From: Pseudomonadota bacterium
GTDB lineage: Bacteria; Pseudomonadota; Gammaproteobacteria; Acidiferrobacterales; Acidiferrobacteraceae
Length of the DNA stretch: 38,619 nucleotides
Direction: 5' to 3'
Assembly: GCA_021841585.1 (NCBI GenBank)
Contig: JAKBUS010000023.1
Location: forward strand, 1-38,619
Below the pieces are notes generated by a model, which was given only the letters and a program-made list of their open reading frames with translations, did no database searches and had not been told where the DNA came from. Shown here one piece after another: positions 36,039 to 38,619 of this stretch (positions are counted from its first letter, which is position 1; every line of letters begins with the position of its first letter). The position numbers and the translations under genes are program-made.

Positions 36039-38081
36039 ATGGCGAACGACAACCCTCTACTGGATCTCGACGGTCTCCCGAGATTCGCCCACATAGATCC
36101 AAGCCAGGTCACGCCGGCCCTCGACGTCATGCTCGACGAGACGCGCGCGGCGGTCGAGGCGCGCCTGTCGCGCAAGCCGGGATGCGAGTGGGATGACACG
36201 GTGGGCCCGCTCGAGGCGGCGGAGACGCGTCTCAAGCGCTTCTGGTCGCCGGTGGCGCACCTGAACGCCGTGGCCGACAGTGCACCGCTGCGCGAGGCCT
36301 ACAATGCCGGCCTGGGCCGTCTGACGAGCTACCAGACCGGCTATGCCCAGGACGAGCGCGTCTACCGGGCCTATCAGGCGGTCGCCGACGGGCCGGCCTT
36401 TGCGGGCCTGAGCGAGGCCCGCCGCAAGGTGGTGACGAACGCCTTGCGCGACATGCGGCTGTCGGGCGTGGCCCTGCCGGCCACCCCCAAGGCGCGATTC
36501 AAGGTCATTCAAGAGCGGCTCTCCGAGCTCGCGAGCCGCTTCGAGCAGAACGTGCTCGACGCCACCGACGCCTTCAGTCTCGTCATCGAGGATGAGGCGC
36601 GGCTCCAGGGCCTTCCGGCCTCGGTGCTCGCGCAGGCGCGCGCCGAGGCGCAGAGGCGGGGGCACGGCGGCTTTCTATTCACCCTGCAGGCCCCGAGCTA
36701 TGTGCCAGTCATGACCTATGCCCAGGACCGCGCGCTGCGCCGGCAGCTCTACGAGGCCTATGTCACGAGGGCCTCGCAGGCCGCGGGCGGGCATTACGAC
36801 AATACCGCCTTGGCCAACGAGATCCTGGTGCTGCGCCAAGAGGCGGCGGCACTCTTGGGCTACCCCCATTACGCCGCTTATTCACTGGCGACCAAGATGG
36901 CGCGGGATGAAGCCGAGGTCGAGACCTTTCTGATCGACCTTGCGCGCCGGGCGCGGCCGGCGGCCCTGAGGGAGCTTGCGGATCTGCAGGCCATGGCGCA
37001 GGCCGACGGGGTGACGCTGGAGGCCTGGGATACGGCCTATTATGGCGAGCGGCTGAAGGAGCGGCGCTACCAGTTCTCGGAGGAGGACCTGCGCCCGTAC
37101 TTCCCCCTGCCGCGCGTGCTCGAGGGGCTTTTCACCCTCACCGAGCGCCTCTATGACGTCCGCATCCGCCAGCGCCAAGACATCGAGGTCTGGCACCCGG
37201 ATGTACTCTTCTACGAAATCACGGATGCCAATGGCGCGCCGCGCGCGCAGTTCTACCTGGATCTCTACGCGCGCGAGCGTAAGCGCGGAGGGGCATGGAT
37301 GGACGAGTGCTGCGTGCGCCAGAGCCGCCCGACGCCGAGCCTGCCGGTCGCCTATCTCACATGCAACTTCTCGGCGCCGGGCGCTGATCACCCCTCCTTG
37401 TTGCGTCACGACGAGGTCGAGACCCTGTTCCACGAGTTCGGCCATGGCCTGCACCACATGCTCACCCAGGTCGACGAGCCGGCGGTGTCGGGCATCAACG
37501 GCGTGCCCTGGGATGCGGTCGAGCTCCCCAGCCAGTTCATGGAAAACTTCTGCTGGGAGCGCGAGGTCATCGATCTCATCGCCGGCCACTATCGAACCGG
37601 CGCGCCGGTCCCCGCCGACCTCTTTGCGCGGTTGCGCTCGGCGCGCACCTTCCAGGCCGCGCTACAGATGCTGCGCCAAGTGGAGTTCGCGCTGTTCGAT
37701 ATCCGTCTGCATGCCGGTTTCGACCCGGCCGCCGGGTCCATCCATGCGCTGCTCGAGGCGGTGCGCGACGAGGTGGCGGTCCTGAAGCCGCCGGCCTTCA
37801 ACCGCTTCGAGAACGGTTTCACCCATATCTTTGCCGGCGGCTACGCGGCGGGCTACTATAGTTACAAGTGGGCCGAGGTCTTGTCGGCCGACGCCTTCGG
37901 GCCCTTCGAGGAGCGCGGCGTGTTTGATCGCGCGACCGGCTTGGCGTTCCTCCATAACATCCTGGAGCGAGGAGGGGAGGCCGATCCGCGCGACCTGTTC
38001 GCGCGATTCCGGGGCCGCGCGCCGTGCATAGACGCGCTACTCAAACAGAGCGGACTTTACGAAACGGAGGAGAGCGCATGA
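36039..38081 (+). CDS. prlC: oligopeptidase A (M3 zinc metallopeptidase)
   Basis: Cytoplasmic peptidase that degrades short peptides, including cleaved signal peptides. The 680-residue length matches E. coli PrlC. The zinc site is HEFGHGLHHML at about residues 465-475, with the third ligand Glu in PSQFMENFCWE. N-terminal NPLLDLDGLPRFAHIDPSQVTPALDVML is the family start, and RFENGFTHIFAGGYAAGYYSYKWAEVLSADAF near the C-terminus is the substrate loop. It begins 89 bases after aroE and overlaps the glutaredoxin-like gene by 4 bases, an uncommon partner. Confidence 0.96.
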   Translation: MANDNPLLDLDGLPRFAHIDPSQVTPALDVMLDETRAAVEARLSRKPGCEWDDTVGPLEAAETRLKRFWSPVAHLNAVADSAPLREAYNAGLGRLTSYQTGYAQDERVYRAYQAVADGPAFAGLSEARRKVVTNALRDMRLSGVALPATPKARFKVIQERLSELASRFEQNVLDATDAFSLVIEDEARLQGLPASVLAQARAEAQRRGHGGFLFTLQAPSYVPVMTYAQDRALRRQLYEAYVTRASQAAGGHYDNTALANEILVLRQEAAALLGYPHYAAYSLATKMARDEAEVETFLIDLARRARPAALRELADLQAMAQADGVTLEAWDTAYYGERLKERRYQFSEEDLRPYFPLPRVLEGLFTLTERLYDVRIRQRQDIEVWHPDVLFYEITDANGAPRAQFYLDLYARERKRGGAWMDECCVRQSRPTPSLPVAYLTCNFSAPGADHPSLLRHDEVETLFHEFGHGLHHMLTQVDEPAVSGINGVPWDAVELPSQFMENFCWEREVIDLIAGHYRTGAPVPADLFARLRSARTFQAALQMLRQVEFALFDIRLHAGFDPAAGSIHALLEAVRDEVAVLKPPAFNRFENGFTHIFAGGYAAGYYSYKWAEVLSADAFGPFEERGVFDRATGLAFLHNILERGGEADPRDLFARFRGRAPCIDALLKQSGLYETEESA

Positions 38082-38536
38082 GGCCTTGGATGGTTGCCGT
38101 GGGTGCGGTAGTGCTTGTGGGCGCGGCGCATGCCGCCACCTTGTATCGCTGGGTAGGCCCGCACGGGGTCGTCACCTATCAAAACACCCCCCCTCCATCG
38201 TCCGCCGCCCATGTGCGGGTGATACACACGCATAGTAACGTCTCGCCTTCGGCGATGCGCAAGGCGGTGAGCGCCATGCACCCCGTCGTTTTGTATAGGG
38301 CGCCGCATTGCGCGCCCTGCCGACAGGTGAGTGCCTATCTGCATCGTCGCCGGGTACCGTTTCGGGCGGTGGACGTGTCGCGTGGGCAATCGGCCCTGCA
38401 AGACATGAAGAGAAAGACGGGGTCGACGACCGTGCCCACGATCATGGTCGGCAAGCAGGTCCTGGTCGGCTACATCCCTTCGGCCTTGAAAAACGAACTC
38501 AAGGCCGCCGGCTACCTCAAGGGCTCCGGGGGCTAG
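38078..38536 (+). CDS. secreted DUF4124-glutaredoxin fusion protein
   Basis: The 152-residue protein has a signal peptide (MRPWMVAVGAVVLVGAAHA), a DUF4124-like segment (TLYRWVGPHGVVTYQNTPPP, 20-39), a linker, and a glutaredoxin domain with PVVLYRAPHCAPCRQVSAYLHRRRVPFRAVDV. The active-site CAPC resembles a thioredoxin-type pair; STTVPTIMVGKQVLVGY contains the cis-Pro. It therefore acts in the envelope, perhaps in thiol reduction or cytochrome/cofactor maturation; function is inferred. ATG 38078 overlaps the prlC stop as ATGA, so it is translationally coupled to a cytosolic peptidase. Confidence 0.85.
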   Translation: MRPWMVAVGAVVLVGAAHAATLYRWVGPHGVVTYQNTPPPSSAAHVRVIHTHSNVSPSAMRKAVSAMHPVVLYRAPHCAPCRQVSAYLHRRRVPFRAVDVSRGQSALQDMKRKTGSTTVPTIMVGKQVLVGYIPSALKNELKAAGYLKGSGG

Positions 38537-38568
38537 CGGCACGCGGCCTGCTCGCCGCCCGCGTGCCG
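38537..38568 (+). terminator. hairpin after the glutaredoxin gene, weak terminator
   Basis: CGGCACGCG and CGCGTGCCG form a perfect 9-bp stem with a 14-base loop right at the gene's stop codon. There is no T run after it, so it may not terminate by itself and could instead protect the 3' end of the message. Confidence 0.4.
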
Positions 38569-38592
38569 TGACGGCCGAGGGCGTAGATATCC

Positions 38593-38619
38593 ATGAAGAT
38601 CGCGACCTGGAACGTAAAT
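38593..38619 (+). CDS. xthA: exodeoxyribonuclease III, first nine codons
   Basis: The last 27 bases read MKIATWNVN, the invariant N-terminus of the ExoIII/Xth AP-endonuclease family, in which this stretch contains the first metal-site Asn. The rest lies outside the window. The nine residues are a strong match, but a relative such as another EEP-family enzyme is possible. Confidence 0.7.

Overview
The window is GC-rich chromosomal DNA from a Gram-negative bacterium: it has outer-membrane porins, a TolC/RND efflux set and a lipoprotein. The gmk-rpoZ-spoT-ridA-recG block, UbiA, oligopeptidase A and HemJ/HemW point to a gammaproteobacterium. A DsrE-TusA sulfur-carrier pair suggests a sulfur-oxidising, possibly acidophilic lineage; Acidiferrobacter-like is my best guess, an inference from gene content and not proven by any marker here.

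Layout. 1-569: 5' part of a porin-like gene on the minus strand. 570-1317: long divergent intergenic region. 1318-6223: complete urease operon ureDABCEFG, tightly packed with overlapping genes. 6401-11083: a second porin gene cut in two by a 3.5-kb IS21-family element (6797-10298). The insertion has a 5-bp target duplication (TCGAC), and removing the element plus one duplication copy restores an uninterrupted 391-codon frame. The element is larger than a usual IS21 because it carries a KfrA-like DNA-binding coiled-coil gene after istA-istB, preceded by an array of 8-bp direct repeats. 11296-11708: decayed vapBC toxin-antitoxin remnant. 11940-16901 (minus): TolC-like channel, a very short lipoprotein resembling only the C-terminal domain of an RND adaptor, and an RND pump.

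17162-19813 (plus): HD-GYP protein, then a TetR regulator and a DsrE-TusA pair. Two near-identical palindromes (AGAACGA-N4-TCGTTCT) lie in front of tetR and of dsrE, which suggests one autoregulated sulfur-transfer regulon. 19881-22769 (minus): rph-rdgB-hemW-hemJ, with overlapping start and stop codons. 22860-24719 (minus): a soluble Ser/Thr kinase and a PP2C phosphatase. 24842-31190 (plus): yicC-gmk-rpoZ-spoT-ridA-recG. 31479-32149 (minus): an intact vapBC locus. 32561-38619 (plus): ubiA, a GST-fold protein, a CaCA-type exchanger, aroE, prlC, a DUF4124-glutaredoxin fusion and the first nine codons of xthA.

I saw no tRNA, rRNA or CRISPR array. The most distinctive items are the passenger-carrying IS21 element with its iteron-like array, the TetR/DsrE/TusA operator pair with an apparently leaderless tetR, and the minimal RND adaptor.
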